NCBI GenBank assembly: GCA_002408085.1
Contig: DHQL01000007.1
Coordinates: forward strand, 621,671-685,670
Direction of reading: 5' to 3'
DNA: 64,000 nucleotides
Source of the DNA: Spirochaeta sp. UBA5339
GTDB lineage: Bacteria; Spirochaetota; Spirochaetia; DSM-2461
Shown here: piece after piece, positions 8,328-16,812 of the stretch
Layout: the number at the start of each line of letters is the position of its first letter
Position numbering within the stretch: the first letter of the stretch is position 1
The notes under the pieces: model-generated
What the model was told of the DNA's origin: nothing
Seen by the model: the letters and a program-made list of their open reading frames with translations, nothing else
Databases searched by the model: none
Position numbers and translations under genes: made by a program

Positions 8328-10148
8328 ATGAAAAAAAATGCTTTAGTACTCTACAAGCAGGTTCCCGCCTGCGTTCAGGATATTCTGTCCGATAAAATAG
8401 TTATCTCCCTTCCCGACGGCAAGGAGAAGAAGGTCCGTTCCAAGGATATTTCCCTTCTTCATCCAGGTCCCGTGGGCAGTGTGAAAAATATCGAAGTCCC
8501 TGAAGGTCAGGTGGAGGAGGCCTGGGAGCTTCTGCAGGACGAGACTCCCTCCCTGGAGGAGCTTGCGGAGCTGACATTCTCCGAGTTTACCCCCGAGTCG
8601 GCCTGGGGAGCCTTTCTCCTATTAAACCGCACTCCCTGGTACCGGGGCACCGTGGATGAGATTATTGTCCGCACACCCGAAGAGGTGGAGAAGATACAGC
8701 GGGAGGAAGCCGAGAAAAAGGAGGCCGAAGAGCGCTGGTCCTCCTTTATCGAAGCCCTGAAAAAGGGAGAGATCCAGGAGGAAAACAGAGGTTTTCTGAC
8801 AGATCTTGAGCAGTACTGCCTCCAGAAAAGCAAGCGCTCCCGTATTCTTCAGGATCTGGGACGGCAGCAGAGTCCCGAAAACGCCCACCGTCTTCTGATG
8901 AAGCTGGGTGTCTGGGACGGGCGCCGCAACCCCTGGCCCGAGCGTTACGATATGCCTCTGACGGCCCCCGTTTTTGAACTGGAGCATGGTCCTGAGACCG
9001 AAAGAAGGGATCTGAGTCATATGGAGGCCTATGCCATCGACGATGAAGGGAACAGAGACCCCGATGACGCCCTGAGCTTTCACGATGGAAAGTTCTGGGT
9101 TCATATTGCCGACACCTCCTCCCTTATCCCCGCCGGCGGCGATGCGGACCGCGAGGCCCGGGGCAGGGCGGCCAACCTCTATCTTCCCGAGACCACAGTC
9201 CCCATGCTGCCCCATGAAGCAACCGAGAGGCTGGGACTGGGGCTTCAGGAGATCTCTCCTGCCCTGAGTTTCTGCTTTACCCTGAATGACTCACTGGATG
9301 TGGAGGACTGCGAGGTCTTCTTCTCCAATGTGAAGGTTACCCGTACCACCTACGGCGCCGTCGAAGAGAGAATGAGTGAGGAACCCTTTGCTTCCATGAA
9401 GAAGGTGACCGACCGCTTCAATGCCTGGCGAATGGAAAACGGCGCCCTCTCCCTCCAGCTTCCCGAGGTTAAGACCCGGGTTCACTCGGACGGCGAGATT
9501 ACAATAACCCCCATTGAAGAGTACTCCAGCCGGGACATGGTGGCCGAGGCGATGATGATGAGCGGATTTCACTGCGCCCGGTACTGCCGTGACAACTCCA
9601 TTCCCATTCCCTATGTGACCCAGCCCGCCCCTGAAGGAGATCTTCCCGAGACATCAAAGGACAATCCCGCCTCCATGGTGGCCCTCCGGAGGTTTATGAA
9701 GCGGAGCCAGACCACCAGCATCGGCGGTCCCCACAGCGGTATGGGACTTCCCGTATACACCCGTGCCACCAGCCCCTTAAGACGCTACTCGGACCTTCTG
9801 GTACAGCAGCAGATCCGCCTCTATCAGGCGGGGCTTCCCCTGTTGAGCGAGGAGGATGTCCTGGAGGGAACCGCCTCCTGTGAGTCTGTCACAGGCCGGG
9901 TTGTGCTCTCTGAGCGCTGTTCCAATCTCCACTGGAAGCTGGTCTATCTGTCGGAAAATCCCGGATGGGAGGGAGAGGCCATTGTAGTGGGCAAGGCCGA
10001 CAAGCAGTCGGTACTGCAGATCCCCTCCCTGGCCCTTGAAACCAGGGTTGCCATGAAGGAGAAGCTTCCCCTGAACTCCAGGGTTACCGTAAAGGTGGAG
10101 TCTGTGGATATTCCGGACCAGCAGGTTCAGTTTTCCGTCGGGGATTGA
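8328..10148 (+). CDS. RNB-domain exoribonuclease (RNase II/R family)
   Basis: 606 residues. The catalytic RNB core starts near residue 235 with AIDDEGNRDPDDALSF (metal-binding aspartates of the family) and continues through FWVHIADTSSLI, YLPETTVPMLP and TRATSPLRRYSDLLVQQQ. It hydrolyses RNA 3' to 5'. The N-terminal 150 residues replace the usual cold-shock domains with a charged, helical segment (EEVEKIQREEAEKKEAEERW); a short S1-like beta region may be at the C-terminus. At 606 residues it is closer to RNase II than RNase R (about 800). It overlaps no gene but is only 9 bases behind the kinase, suggesting co-transcription. Confidence 0.88.
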   Translation: MKKNALVLYKQVPACVQDILSDKIVISLPDGKEKKVRSKDISLLHPGPVGSVKNIEVPEGQVEEAWELLQDETPSLEELAELTFSEFTPESAWGAFLLLNRTPWYRGTVDEIIVRTPEEVEKIQREEAEKKEAEERWSSFIEALKKGEIQEENRGFLTDLEQYCLQKSKRSRILQDLGRQQSPENAHRLLMKLGVWDGRRNPWPERYDMPLTAPVFELEHGPETERRDLSHMEAYAIDDEGNRDPDDALSFHDGKFWVHIADTSSLIPAGGDADREARGRAANLYLPETTVPMLPHEATERLGLGLQEISPALSFCFTLNDSLDVEDCEVFFSNVKVTRTTYGAVEERMSEEPFASMKKVTDRFNAWRMENGALSLQLPEVKTRVHSDGEITITPIEEYSSRDMVAEAMMMSGFHCARYCRDNSIPIPYVTQPAPEGDLPETSKDNPASMVALRRFMKRSQTTSIGGPHSGMGLPVYTRATSPLRRYSDLLVQQQIRLYQAGLPLLSEEDVLEGTASCESVTGRVVLSERCSNLHWKLVYLSENPGWEGEAIVVGKADKQSVLQIPSLALETRVAMKEKLPLNSRVTVKVESVDIPDQQVQFSVGD

Positions 10149-10171
10149 TAAGTGAGCCGTGAGAGGGTAAG

Positions 10172-10735
10172 ATGATCTGTATGAAAAGGGTACTGCCTGT
10201 TCTACTATTCTGTCTGACTCTCTCTGCGGCAGCACAACAGAGGATCTCCTTTCCGGGAAACCTGACCTACGATCCCTTCTACTCCGTCCTGGTGGAAGAC
10301 AGCGACGGTAACGTCTACACCCTCAATGATGCAAGCTATCTCAGTCCCGAAGGGGAGAGAAAGTACTTTGTCTGGTTCCGCCGGGGTACAGACCGGGGAT
10401 TGGCCGAGTATCCCCTGGACCTTAACAGGATTGTGAGCTTTGAGCTTACAGGAAACTATGAGGTCTTTCCCGACGGCTACACACCCTGCCGGGTGGAGCT
10501 CAGCTCGGGAGACATCTTTGACGGTTTTCTTGATACCACGGGCTATCTGGGGGGGATGGACCCGGAATTCGGTGTCTATGCACGGATCTACCTGCAGTAC
10601 AACGGCGTAAAGAAGGTGACCTTCCTCCATGACGGGACCTATCTTCGCTGTCCCTTCTGCGGATCTATTTTCTATGACTACGGCCTGACCGAGTGTCCCT
10701 TCGACAAGACCCCTCTGGTTCCCCAGAATCCCTGA
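10172..10735 (+). CDS. Exported protein with C-terminal zinc-ribbon-like motif
   Basis: 187 residues. The N-terminal signal peptide (MKRVLPVLLFCLTLSAAAQQ, with cleavage near AAA-QQ) may begin at the second ATG (10181) rather than the first. The body is beta-rich and unfamiliar. The C-terminus has CPFCGSIFYDYGLTECPFD, a C-x2-C...C spacing like a half zinc ribbon, odd in an exported protein. GAGAGGGTAAG precedes the first ATG. It sits 23 bases behind the exoribonuclease and probably ends that transcript. Function unknown. Confidence 0.6.
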   Translation: MICMKRVLPVLLFCLTLSAAAQQRISFPGNLTYDPFYSVLVEDSDGNVYTLNDASYLSPEGERKYFVWFRRGTDRGLAEYPLDLNRIVSFELTGNYEVFPDGYTPCRVELSSGDIFDGFLDTTGYLGGMDPEFGVYARIYLQYNGVKKVTFLHDGTYLRCPFCGSIFYDYGLTECPFDKTPLVPQNP

Positions 10736-10810
10736 TTCCGCCCCTGTTTTTCCCTTACATTCCAACGGGAGGGCTGACACAGGCTCTTCCCGGCGCCGGT
10801 CCTGCCGGCT

Positions 10811-12085
10811 CTAGATCTTTTCCACCTCTTCACCATGCCAGGCGTAGGATGAGGGAATCCCCAGTGTCCTCAGGGCGCAGAGCCACTTGTATCCCGAGAC
10901 CCTCAGGGTCGGGAAGAAGAACACATAGAGAGTCCGGTCGTGGTAGAACTCCAGTTTCTGCCGGGTCATCACATGGACGGCGCTGATCTCTTTCAGGGGA
11001 ATCAGCCTCATCTCACCCTTTTCAGGGCGGAGCATAATATGGTCCTGAAAGAGGGCGATATCCCCCTTCTCTGTCCAGGTCTTGAGGGGCTCCATACGGA
11101 ATCCTGTCTTGATCTCAACCTCCGAATCCATCATAAAGGGACTCTTTTTATCTATCCCGCTTCGGTAGTTCTCAAGCATGACAGGAAGGATCTCTTTCTG
11201 CCAGAGATTCCACTCGGTAACGGTCCCGGGCCTGAACTCTCCGCCCTGGCCTGAATTGCTGTCAGGGGCGCCTGAAGAGTCTGTGTACCGGAATTTATAG
11301 AACTCGTCCAGTTCAGCCCCGAAGCCGCAGGCGGCGCAGGAGACTGAGTTTCCCTCGGAGGATATGGTTTTGATTCCCCTGCAGGAGGGGCAGATAAAGA
11401 GAACGTTCTCAAGGTACTCGGCTCTGGCATCAGAGCTGTAGCTCAGACCTTTCTCTTCCAGGGCTTCCCCGGTATGGTTCAGGATATCCTCCATCCTCTT
11501 AAAGATCTCATCACTGCTCAGGGACTTGATCTCCTTTCCGTCGGTAAAGATCCGGTGGATTGTCAGCTCCATGGGGCCCTTCCGCCTGGCTTTTCCCCAG
11601 CGTGGGAAAGTAGCCGATCCCCCTGTAAAAACCGGGGTATAGACCGGTATCTTCAGAAGCTGGATCAGCTTGGCGGTGGAGTAGAAGAGGGGAAGGCTGC
11701 TGCCGTCCCAGCTCATCTGTCCCTCGGGGTAGACGCAGATATTCTTCTTCATCTTCTTAAGGTCCATCATATGGCGGATGGCCCCAAGATCGCTCTTGGC
11801 CTTGGCCTTGGGGAAGGCTCCCAGGAGGGAGAGGAAGAAGGCTATATGGGGTTTGCGGTAGTGGGACTCGGAGACCATGCAGTTCAGAGGATCGGGAAAG
11901 AGGTTGCTCAGGAGGACGGCGTCCCACTTCATCACGTGGTTGGGGAGGACCAGATAGGGGGGCTTCATCTCCCTGAAGATCTCAGGGTTTGTGACTTTTA
12001 CGGGATAGAAGATCCTGAACCAGCTTCCGGCGGTGGCTTTCAGAAAAAGGTAGAGCCCTTTGCTGAAGTATTTTGTGCGTTTCAA
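10811..12085 (-). CDS. PlsC-like 1-acylglycerol-phosphate acyltransferase with zinc ribbon
   Basis: 424 residues. The N-terminal 220 carry the acyltransferase motifs: H-x4-D at NHVMKWD (H50, D55) and YPEGQMSWDG near residue 118 (the EGxxS-like block). It likely transfers an acyl group to lysophosphatidate or a related lipid at the inner membrane. A four-cysteine ribbon (CPSCRG...CAACGF, about 227-246) and a further C-terminal domain of about 150 residues make it much longer than a standard PlsC (about 240), so the substrate could differ. It is probably first in its own transcript; downstream is the convergent 10172 gene. Confidence 0.78.
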   Translation of the reverse strand: MKRTKYFSKGLYLFLKATAGSWFRIFYPVKVTNPEIFREMKPPYLVLPNHVMKWDAVLLSNLFPDPLNCMVSESHYRKPHIAFFLSLLGAFPKAKAKSDLGAIRHMMDLKKMKKNICVYPEGQMSWDGSSLPLFYSTAKLIQLLKIPVYTPVFTGGSATFPRWGKARRKGPMELTIHRIFTDGKEIKSLSSDEIFKRMEDILNHTGEALEEKGLSYSSDARAEYLENVLFICPSCRGIKTISSEGNSVSCAACGFGAELDEFYKFRYTDSSGAPDSNSGQGGEFRPGTVTEWNLWQKEILPVMLENYRSGIDKKSPFMMDSEVEIKTGFRMEPLKTWTEKGDIALFQDHIMLRPEKGEMRLIPLKEISAVHVMTRQKLEFYHDRTLYVFFFPTLRVSGYKWLCALRTLGIPSSYAWHGEEVEKI

Positions 12086-12125
12086 TTTTTCTGTCCTCTT
12101 TCAGATCCTCTGCAAGAAGAGTGAA

Positions 12126-12530
12126 TTAAAATTCGAAATCTTCGGGGAGGGGGTTGTAGTGCATGTCCACATCGTCGATGGTCCACTCATCGGGGAGGCA
12201 GAAACTCTCCCTCACCGCATCCATCTCTGCAGGGCTGAAGTCATCGCCGTGGTAGATAACGAACTTCTTTTTCTTGAAGAGATAGACCACGCGGCCTCTC
12301 GGGATGGTGTCGTATTCGGAGCGGAGGCTGGGAGGGAGTTTATCCAGAACTCCTTTTTTGCTCATCAGAAACCAGGCGGCATAGTGTCCCACCTTGTAAT
12401 CCACCGAGATGGTGGTGATCATACCCTGGGTCACAGGGGCCGACTCTGCATAAAAAAGATGATTCTGGTAGCTCCAGAAAATTCCTACCCTGGGTTCCGG
12501 GTCCAGAGGCAGGAAGGGGAAATCACTCAA
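12126..12530 (-). CDS. Hypothetical protein, 134 aa
   Basis: A small soluble protein rich in aromatic and acidic residues, with no signal peptide and no recognised family. Its start overlaps the end of the upstream exported protein gene (12523) by 8 bases, so the two are translationally coupled. The C-terminus is acidic (YNPLPEDFEF). Co-occurrence with the exported 414-residue protein is the only functional hint. Confidence 0.6.
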   Translation of the reverse strand: MSDFPFLPLDPEPRVGIFWSYQNHLFYAESAPVTQGMITTISVDYKVGHYAAWFLMSKKGVLDKLPPSLRSEYDTIPRGRVVYLFKKKKFVIYHGDDFSPAEMDAVRESFCLPDEWTIDDVDMHYNPLPEDFEF

Positions 12531-13767
12531 AGGGAAGCTCCTTATCAGTTCGGCTGATATCGGGAAAGTACTCCTGGACCGTACTGATAAATCCGTGACT
12601 GCAGCTGCAGAGAATATAGCCCTGTTTCCAGTCCCTGTAGAGCTCTCTCTCTTTCCCGCTGAGCTCTCTGGACTCCATAAGAGTATTGAGGGCCGGGAGC
12701 TGCCTTGCCTCTTTGGAGAGCAGGGTGTGCTGAACTCCCGGAGTCTTCAGAAAGTCCAGAAGGGTCCCTTCGGGGAAGTCTCCGCCGATGCTCCTCATCT
12801 GAAGGGGATAGACCCTGGCAGGAATATTCCTTGTCATTCCGGGAAGCCGGGGCAGAGAGGCCAGAACGCCGGTCTGCAGGGGGAAGGATCTGGCCGGGAA
12901 GAAGGCAAAGAGCCGGTTCCTGTAGCTTTGGCTCAGGAAAAAATCATCCTGTTCAATCAGAGCATTTCTCAGTATCAGATCCAGATAGATCGAAGTGGCG
13001 CTGTCTATATCCGATGAATCCAGGGGGAAGGCGGGATTGTAGGGAGTCTCTCCGGGATCATCCCTGTACTTAAGTATGCTTAAGAACAGGTCGGGGTGGA
13101 GTTTCATTCCCGAGGGAAGCACCAGGGTGTCCACGGGACTCTCCTCTGAAGGCTTCAGGATGCTCTGCATAACAAAAGCCACCGTAAGGTCTTCCGAAAA
13201 ATCTTCGGACTCATCCTGAAAGAGAAAGACAAAGTCCGGTCTCAGATTACCGGTCATCTCCCTGTGAATCAGCTCGTCCCGTACATTTTCCACTTCTCTG
13301 AATTCAACACTTCTTTTATGAAGACTGGCCCAGACCTCTATCTGCCTGTCCAGTTCCCTCACACCGGGCTCGGCCCAGATTACAAGGGGCCTGTTTACCG
13401 CCGCTGTGCCGTAGAGATCTATACGCCGGGGACCGGAGTAGACCGATGTCCCCATGGAGAGGAGCCACTGATCATTCTCTTGTCTCAAAGCGGAGTGCCT
13501 GAGATAATCCATATCCCTTTCCAGAAATATATCTCCTCCGGGGACTGCAATACGGATGCCCTCCAGGCTTTTCATCAGAGGAAGCAGTTCTCTGAAAGGG
13601 ATGCCGATCTCCGGGGGCTCTTCACCCGAAAGCTTCAGCTCAAGGGCCTTGAGATCTTCACTGCTGTAGCTGTGCCAGAGTATGTCATTGATATATACAT
13701 CAAGGGCCAGGAGAGGTGATGAGAGGGAGACCAGAAGTAGTAGGATGAAAAGACGGAGCATTTTCAT
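12523..13767 (-). CDS. Exported protein, possibly a diverged solute-binding protein
   Basis: 414 residues with a clear signal peptide (MKMLRLFILLLLVSLSSPLLA). The stretch starting at PLVIWAEPG near residue 128 and running to DFVFLF near 182 recalls the first lobe of MalE-type solute-binding proteins, where an early strand carries W and a later one carries the P-D-[IV]-x-[FW] pattern. This is inference from local resemblance only; the first 110 residues look unlike the family. It heads a two-gene unit with the 12126 gene. No permease or ATPase is adjacent. Either ATG at 13767 or 13761 could be used. Confidence 0.55.
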   Translation of the reverse strand: MKMLRLFILLLLVSLSSPLLALDVYINDILWHSYSSEDLKALELKLSGEEPPEIGIPFRELLPLMKSLEGIRIAVPGGDIFLERDMDYLRHSALRQENDQWLLSMGTSVYSGPRRIDLYGTAAVNRPLVIWAEPGVRELDRQIEVWASLHKRSVEFREVENVRDELIHREMTGNLRPDFVFLFQDESEDFSEDLTVAFVMQSILKPSEESPVDTLVLPSGMKLHPDLFLSILKYRDDPGETPYNPAFPLDSSDIDSATSIYLDLILRNALIEQDDFFLSQSYRNRLFAFFPARSFPLQTGVLASLPRLPGMTRNIPARVYPLQMRSIGGDFPEGTLLDFLKTPGVQHTLLSKEARQLPALNTLMESRELSGKERELYRDWKQGYILCSCSHGFISTVQEYFPDISRTDKELPFE

Positions 13768-13896
13768 TTGATGGAATTGTATCCTGTCCGTTCCGGCCTT
13801 TCAAGTCAATCTTTAAATTATTCAGTCATATGTTCATTTATCAAAGGGCAGAAGGTGCCGGAAAACAGAGGGCCTTACAGGCCGGCAGGGGCAGGG

Positions 13897-13912
13897 GGTG
13901 CCGAGTGGCTGA
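13897..13912 (+). other. tRNA-Ser-like 5' fragment
   Basis: GGTGCCGAGTGGCTGA matches the acceptor/D-arm junction typical of bacterial tRNA-Ser genes, but no anticodon arm, long variable arm or T-arm follows. Instead a long hairpin (13921-13954) begins 9 bases later. It is probably chance or the remnant of a tRNA gene. Confidence 0.25.
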
Positions 13913-13920
13913 GGGGTTTA

Positions 13921-13954
13921 ACTGATCGGCAGAACAGATTGTCTGCCGGTCAGT
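13921..13954 (-). terminator. Inverted repeat downstream of gpsA
   Basis: ACTGATCGGCAGA (13921-13933) / TCTGCCGGTCAGT (13942-13954): a 13-bp stem with a single G-T wobble and an 8-nt loop, just past the gpsA stop codon. No T-run follows on the gpsA strand, so it may stabilise the 3' end rather than terminate efficiently. Confidence 0.4.
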
Positions 13955-13966
13955 CAGAACTGTTTA

Positions 13967-15013
13967 TCAGCCGAGAAAGAGGTTGATCGCCTCTTCGGGT
14001 TTGATCTTTCTGTTCAGGATGGAGTAGACCATATTGATGATGGGGATCTTCAGCCCGTGTTTCTCTCCCAGAAGTACCGCGTACTGGGCGGCGATGGCGC
14101 CTTCGGGGAGGTAGCCCAGGCTTCCTATGTGGGAAATCAGATCATCTATATTTTCAAACTGTTCATGAATCCTCTTCAGGATAATGTCCCGTCCGAAGCG
14201 GCGGTTACGGCCGAACTGGGAACGGCAGGTTACGTCCAGGTCCCCCACACCGGCAATGGATGTAAAGGTTTCGGGGTGGGTGGAACCCAGAGCCTTTCCA
14301 AGGGACTGAATCTCGTTGAGTCCCGCTGCAAAGAGGAAGGACTCGGTGTTGTCTCCCACCAGCTCGGTTGTCTCTTTCAGGGCATCCAGAATACCGAAGG
14401 CGATGGCAATCACGTTTTTGATGGCAGCACAGGTCTGTACACCCACAACATCAAGGGAGGAGAAGAGTCTGGTACTCGGAGAAGCCAGAAGCTCTCTGAA
14501 CTCAATGGAGTTCCTGGGGTTGGCGGAGGCGGAGATCAGACCGGTGATCTTGCCCATTCCGATCTCTTCGGCATGGCTGGGTCCTGAGATGTAGACTACA
14601 TTACCCTTGTAAAATCCGGGCAGGTAGTTCTCCAGAGTCTCTACGATAAACTGGGGACCGTTCTTTCCGGGAGCAAAGCCCTTGGTAATGGTGGCGATCA
14701 GGGTCTCGCCCTCCTGAATGTTGGGAACATTGAGAATCTGTTTTATTGTGTCCACCAGAAAGAGGGAAGGGGTAGCCAGGATCAGGTAGTCCCGTCCCGT
14801 AGCGGCCTCGATAATATCCGTTGTGGCTTTGACTGAGGGGGGAACCTTGACTCCGGGAAGGAATTCGCAGTTCTCTCTCTTGTCGTTGATGTCACTGGCT
14901 CCCTGTTCGGTAAAGCTCCAGATGGTTGTATCGATCTCTTTCTGACCCAGTATTTTGGCAATAGCCGTTCCGAAGGCTCCGGCTCCGATTATTCCGACTT
15001 TCTTTTCGCTCAT
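13967..15013 (-). CDS. gpsA: NAD(P)H-dependent glycerol-3-phosphate dehydrogenase
   Basis: 348 residues. It reduces dihydroxyacetone phosphate to sn-glycerol-3-phosphate for phospholipid synthesis. The Rossmann motif GIIGAGAFGTAIA is at 8-20; catalytic-region motifs include AAIKNVIAIAFGILDAL (Lys of the active site), ETFTSIAGVGDLDVTC, SQFGRNRRFG and EGAIAAQYA. AAGGA lies 8 bases upstream of the ATG. A lipoprotein gene is 20 bases upstream on the same strand. Length is slightly above the usual 330-340. Confidence 0.96.
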   Translation of the reverse strand: MSEKKVGIIGAGAFGTAIAKILGQKEIDTTIWSFTEQGASDINDKRENCEFLPGVKVPPSVKATTDIIEAATGRDYLILATPSLFLVDTIKQILNVPNIQEGETLIATITKGFAPGKNGPQFIVETLENYLPGFYKGNVVYISGPSHAEEIGMGKITGLISASANPRNSIEFRELLASPSTRLFSSLDVVGVQTCAAIKNVIAIAFGILDALKETTELVGDNTESFLFAAGLNEIQSLGKALGSTHPETFTSIAGVGDLDVTCRSQFGRNRRFGRDIILKRIHEQFENIDDLISHIGSLGYLPEGAIAAQYAVLLGEKHGLKIPIINMVYSILNRKIKPEEAINLFLG

Positions 15014-15033
15014 TGTTTATTCCTTATTCGGTC

Positions 15034-15771
15034 TCAGCCTCTGTAGCTGAGAGAGTAGTTGATTTCGTTTCTGTGCATAAGCAGTTCCACCAGAGGAAGA
15101 GTGATGCGCATGGTTGAATCATTGAGCTTCTCTCCTCCCTCCAGACTGATGATGCTGCCGTCCACGGTTATAAGCAGTTTCAATGAGGCCGTTCTGATCA
15201 GGGATCTAAGGGCCTCTTCGGTCAGGTTTTCCTGGCCGTCAAATATAAAGAAGAGCATATTACTGTACTCTGCTTCACTGATGCCGGGTTCCGGCATAAA
15301 GTACTGAAAACCCGGGTCCTGGAGTACCGGAAAGAGCTGATAGACCTGTTCAAAGTTCTCACTGTTGATCCGAATATCCAGTCTGTGCGTGTCCGCACCG
15401 GTGCTGGTGTAGGTTATGATATTTGATCCGCCGGTAGTACCTGCAGATCCGAGGAGCTCTTCTATATGATTGAATTTGAGAGAGCCACCGTATACACCCT
15501 CTGAGGGGGAGTCCACAGCAATATCATAGAAGAAGGGGTTCATCGCCATTTCCTGCTCGATTGTTTCAGGAGCAAGACGGTCGGTTCCCCCGGGACCGGA
15601 GCTGGTCAGCCCTGTCAGATCCTGCAGTGTGCTCAGAAAAAACCCCTCCAGGTAGACATTGGTCTCCACCGTACCCGATCCGTCTTTATTCAGCATAATC
15701 TGCTGGTCAACGGCGCAGGAGAGGAGAAGCAGGGGCAGCAGTATTGATATGATAGTCAGCTTTTTCAGCAT
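15034..15771 (-). CDS. Putative lipoprotein, 245 aa
   Basis: The N-terminus MLKKLTIISILLPLLLLSCAVDQQ is a lipoprotein signal with lipobox LLSC and lipidated C19. The mature part begins with QQIMLNKDGSGTVETNVYL, a pattern seen in small lipoproteins of this kind where a beta domain follows, and ends with a Glu/Leu-rich segment. No enzyme motif is visible. It lies 20 bases upstream of gpsA and may share its transcript. Likely anchored to the inner or outer membrane. Confidence 0.75.
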   Translation of the reverse strand: MLKKLTIISILLPLLLLSCAVDQQIMLNKDGSGTVETNVYLEGFFLSTLQDLTGLTSSGPGGTDRLAPETIEQEMAMNPFFYDIAVDSPSEGVYGGSLKFNHIEELLGSAGTTGGSNIITYTSTGADTHRLDIRINSENFEQVYQLFPVLQDPGFQYFMPEPGISEAEYSNMLFFIFDGQENLTEEALRSLIRTASLKLLITVDGSIISLEGGEKLNDSTMRITLPLVELLMHRNEINYSLSYRG

Positions 15772-15879
15772 AAACCTCCAATAAATAAAACTAACTCAAC
15801 TCCCTAGGATACAGCAAATAGAGGGGAAATTAAAGGGTCCCCCCATATCGGGGGATTTGTCCCGCCGGAAGTTTTGCAC

Positions 15880-15885
15880 TATAAT
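15880..15885 (+). promoter_or_regulatory. Candidate -10 box for the LysR gene
   Basis: TATAAT, with a weak TTTGTC 18 bases upstream (15856-15861). A short inverted repeat of C and G runs lies just upstream (about 15839-15854), a possible autoregulatory site. Confidence 0.4.
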
Positions 15886-15915
15886 GAGGAAAATTTGACA
15901 AGGGAGACCTCCTTA

Positions 15916-16812
15916 ATGGATATACGGGAACTGCGGCTTTTTCTTAAACTTTCAGAAACCCTGCACTACACAAAGACCAGCCATATTATGGCGATCAGTC
16001 CCTCCGCCTTGAGCAGAACCATCCAGCGAATGGAAGATCAGGTGGGGCAGAAGCTCTTCTTCCGGGACAACAGAGGAGTTGTTCTGACTCCCGCGGGAAG
16101 CCGGTTCCGGGAGTACGCTCTCTCTGTTCTGGGCGACTGGCAGCTCCTTCAGGACGATCTGTCCGAGGAGAGCCGGGATATCAAGGGAGATCTGGTTGTC
16201 TACAGCTCCGTAACGGGCTGTTATACCATTCTTCCGGAGCTTCTGGAAAAGTGCCGGCAGATGTATCCGGGAATCCATATCAATCTGAAGACCGGTTCCG
16301 CAGCCGATGCCGTGGCGGTTGTAATGAGCGGTATGGCGGACCTTTCCGTCGCAGCGGAACCCGACTCATTGCCTGAAAATCTGGTTTTTCTGAGTGTAAC
16401 CAGCACTCCCCTGCAGCTGGTGGCTCCGGTTTCCGACTGTCATCTTACGGACCGTCTGAACACCCCCGGCACTGCCTGGCACGATCTGCCCCTGATTCTT
16501 CCCGAGAAGGGTCTGGCCCGGAAGCGTCTGGACCGTTTTTTCAAGGCCAGGCAGATTGAACCCGATGTCTATGCCGAGGTTGACGGCAATGAGGCGATAA
16601 TCGCCCTGGTGAGCCTGGGATTCGGAATCGGTGTGGTCCCCTCACTGGTCCGGGAGAAATCGATGTTCCAGGACAAGGTACAGGTCCTGCCCGATGTTCC
16701 CGATCTGGACCCCTACAATGTGGGGATCTGTCTGAACCGGCGTAAGAGCCAGACCCCTGTGCTCAGGGCCTTTACCTCTTTACTGACAAATCTCGACGGA
16801 GCCGCCGAATAA
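15916..16812 (+). CDS. LysR-family regulator, IlvY-like
   Basis: 298 residues from the ATG at 15916, chosen because AAGGGAG precedes it and the protein then starts MDIRELRLFLKLSETLHYTKTS, the normal LysR beginning. The winged helix (1-60) with SPSALSRTIQRMEDQVGQKLFFRDNRGVVLTPAG closely resembles IlvY, the activator of ilvC. The C-terminal effector domain follows (about 90-295). No ilv gene is in the window, so the target is unknown. Its stop codon overlaps the start of the NrpR-like gene (TAATG), so the two regulators are translationally coupled. Confidence 0.85.
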   Translation: MDIRELRLFLKLSETLHYTKTSHIMAISPSALSRTIQRMEDQVGQKLFFRDNRGVVLTPAGSRFREYALSVLGDWQLLQDDLSEESRDIKGDLVVYSSVTGCYTILPELLEKCRQMYPGIHINLKTGSAADAVAVVMSGMADLSVAAEPDSLPENLVFLSVTSTPLQLVAPVSDCHLTDRLNTPGTAWHDLPLILPEKGLARKRLDRFFKARQIEPDVYAEVDGNEAIIALVSLGFGIGVVPSLVREKSMFQDKVQVLPDVPDLDPYNVGICLNRRKSQTPVLRAFTSLLTNLDGAAE

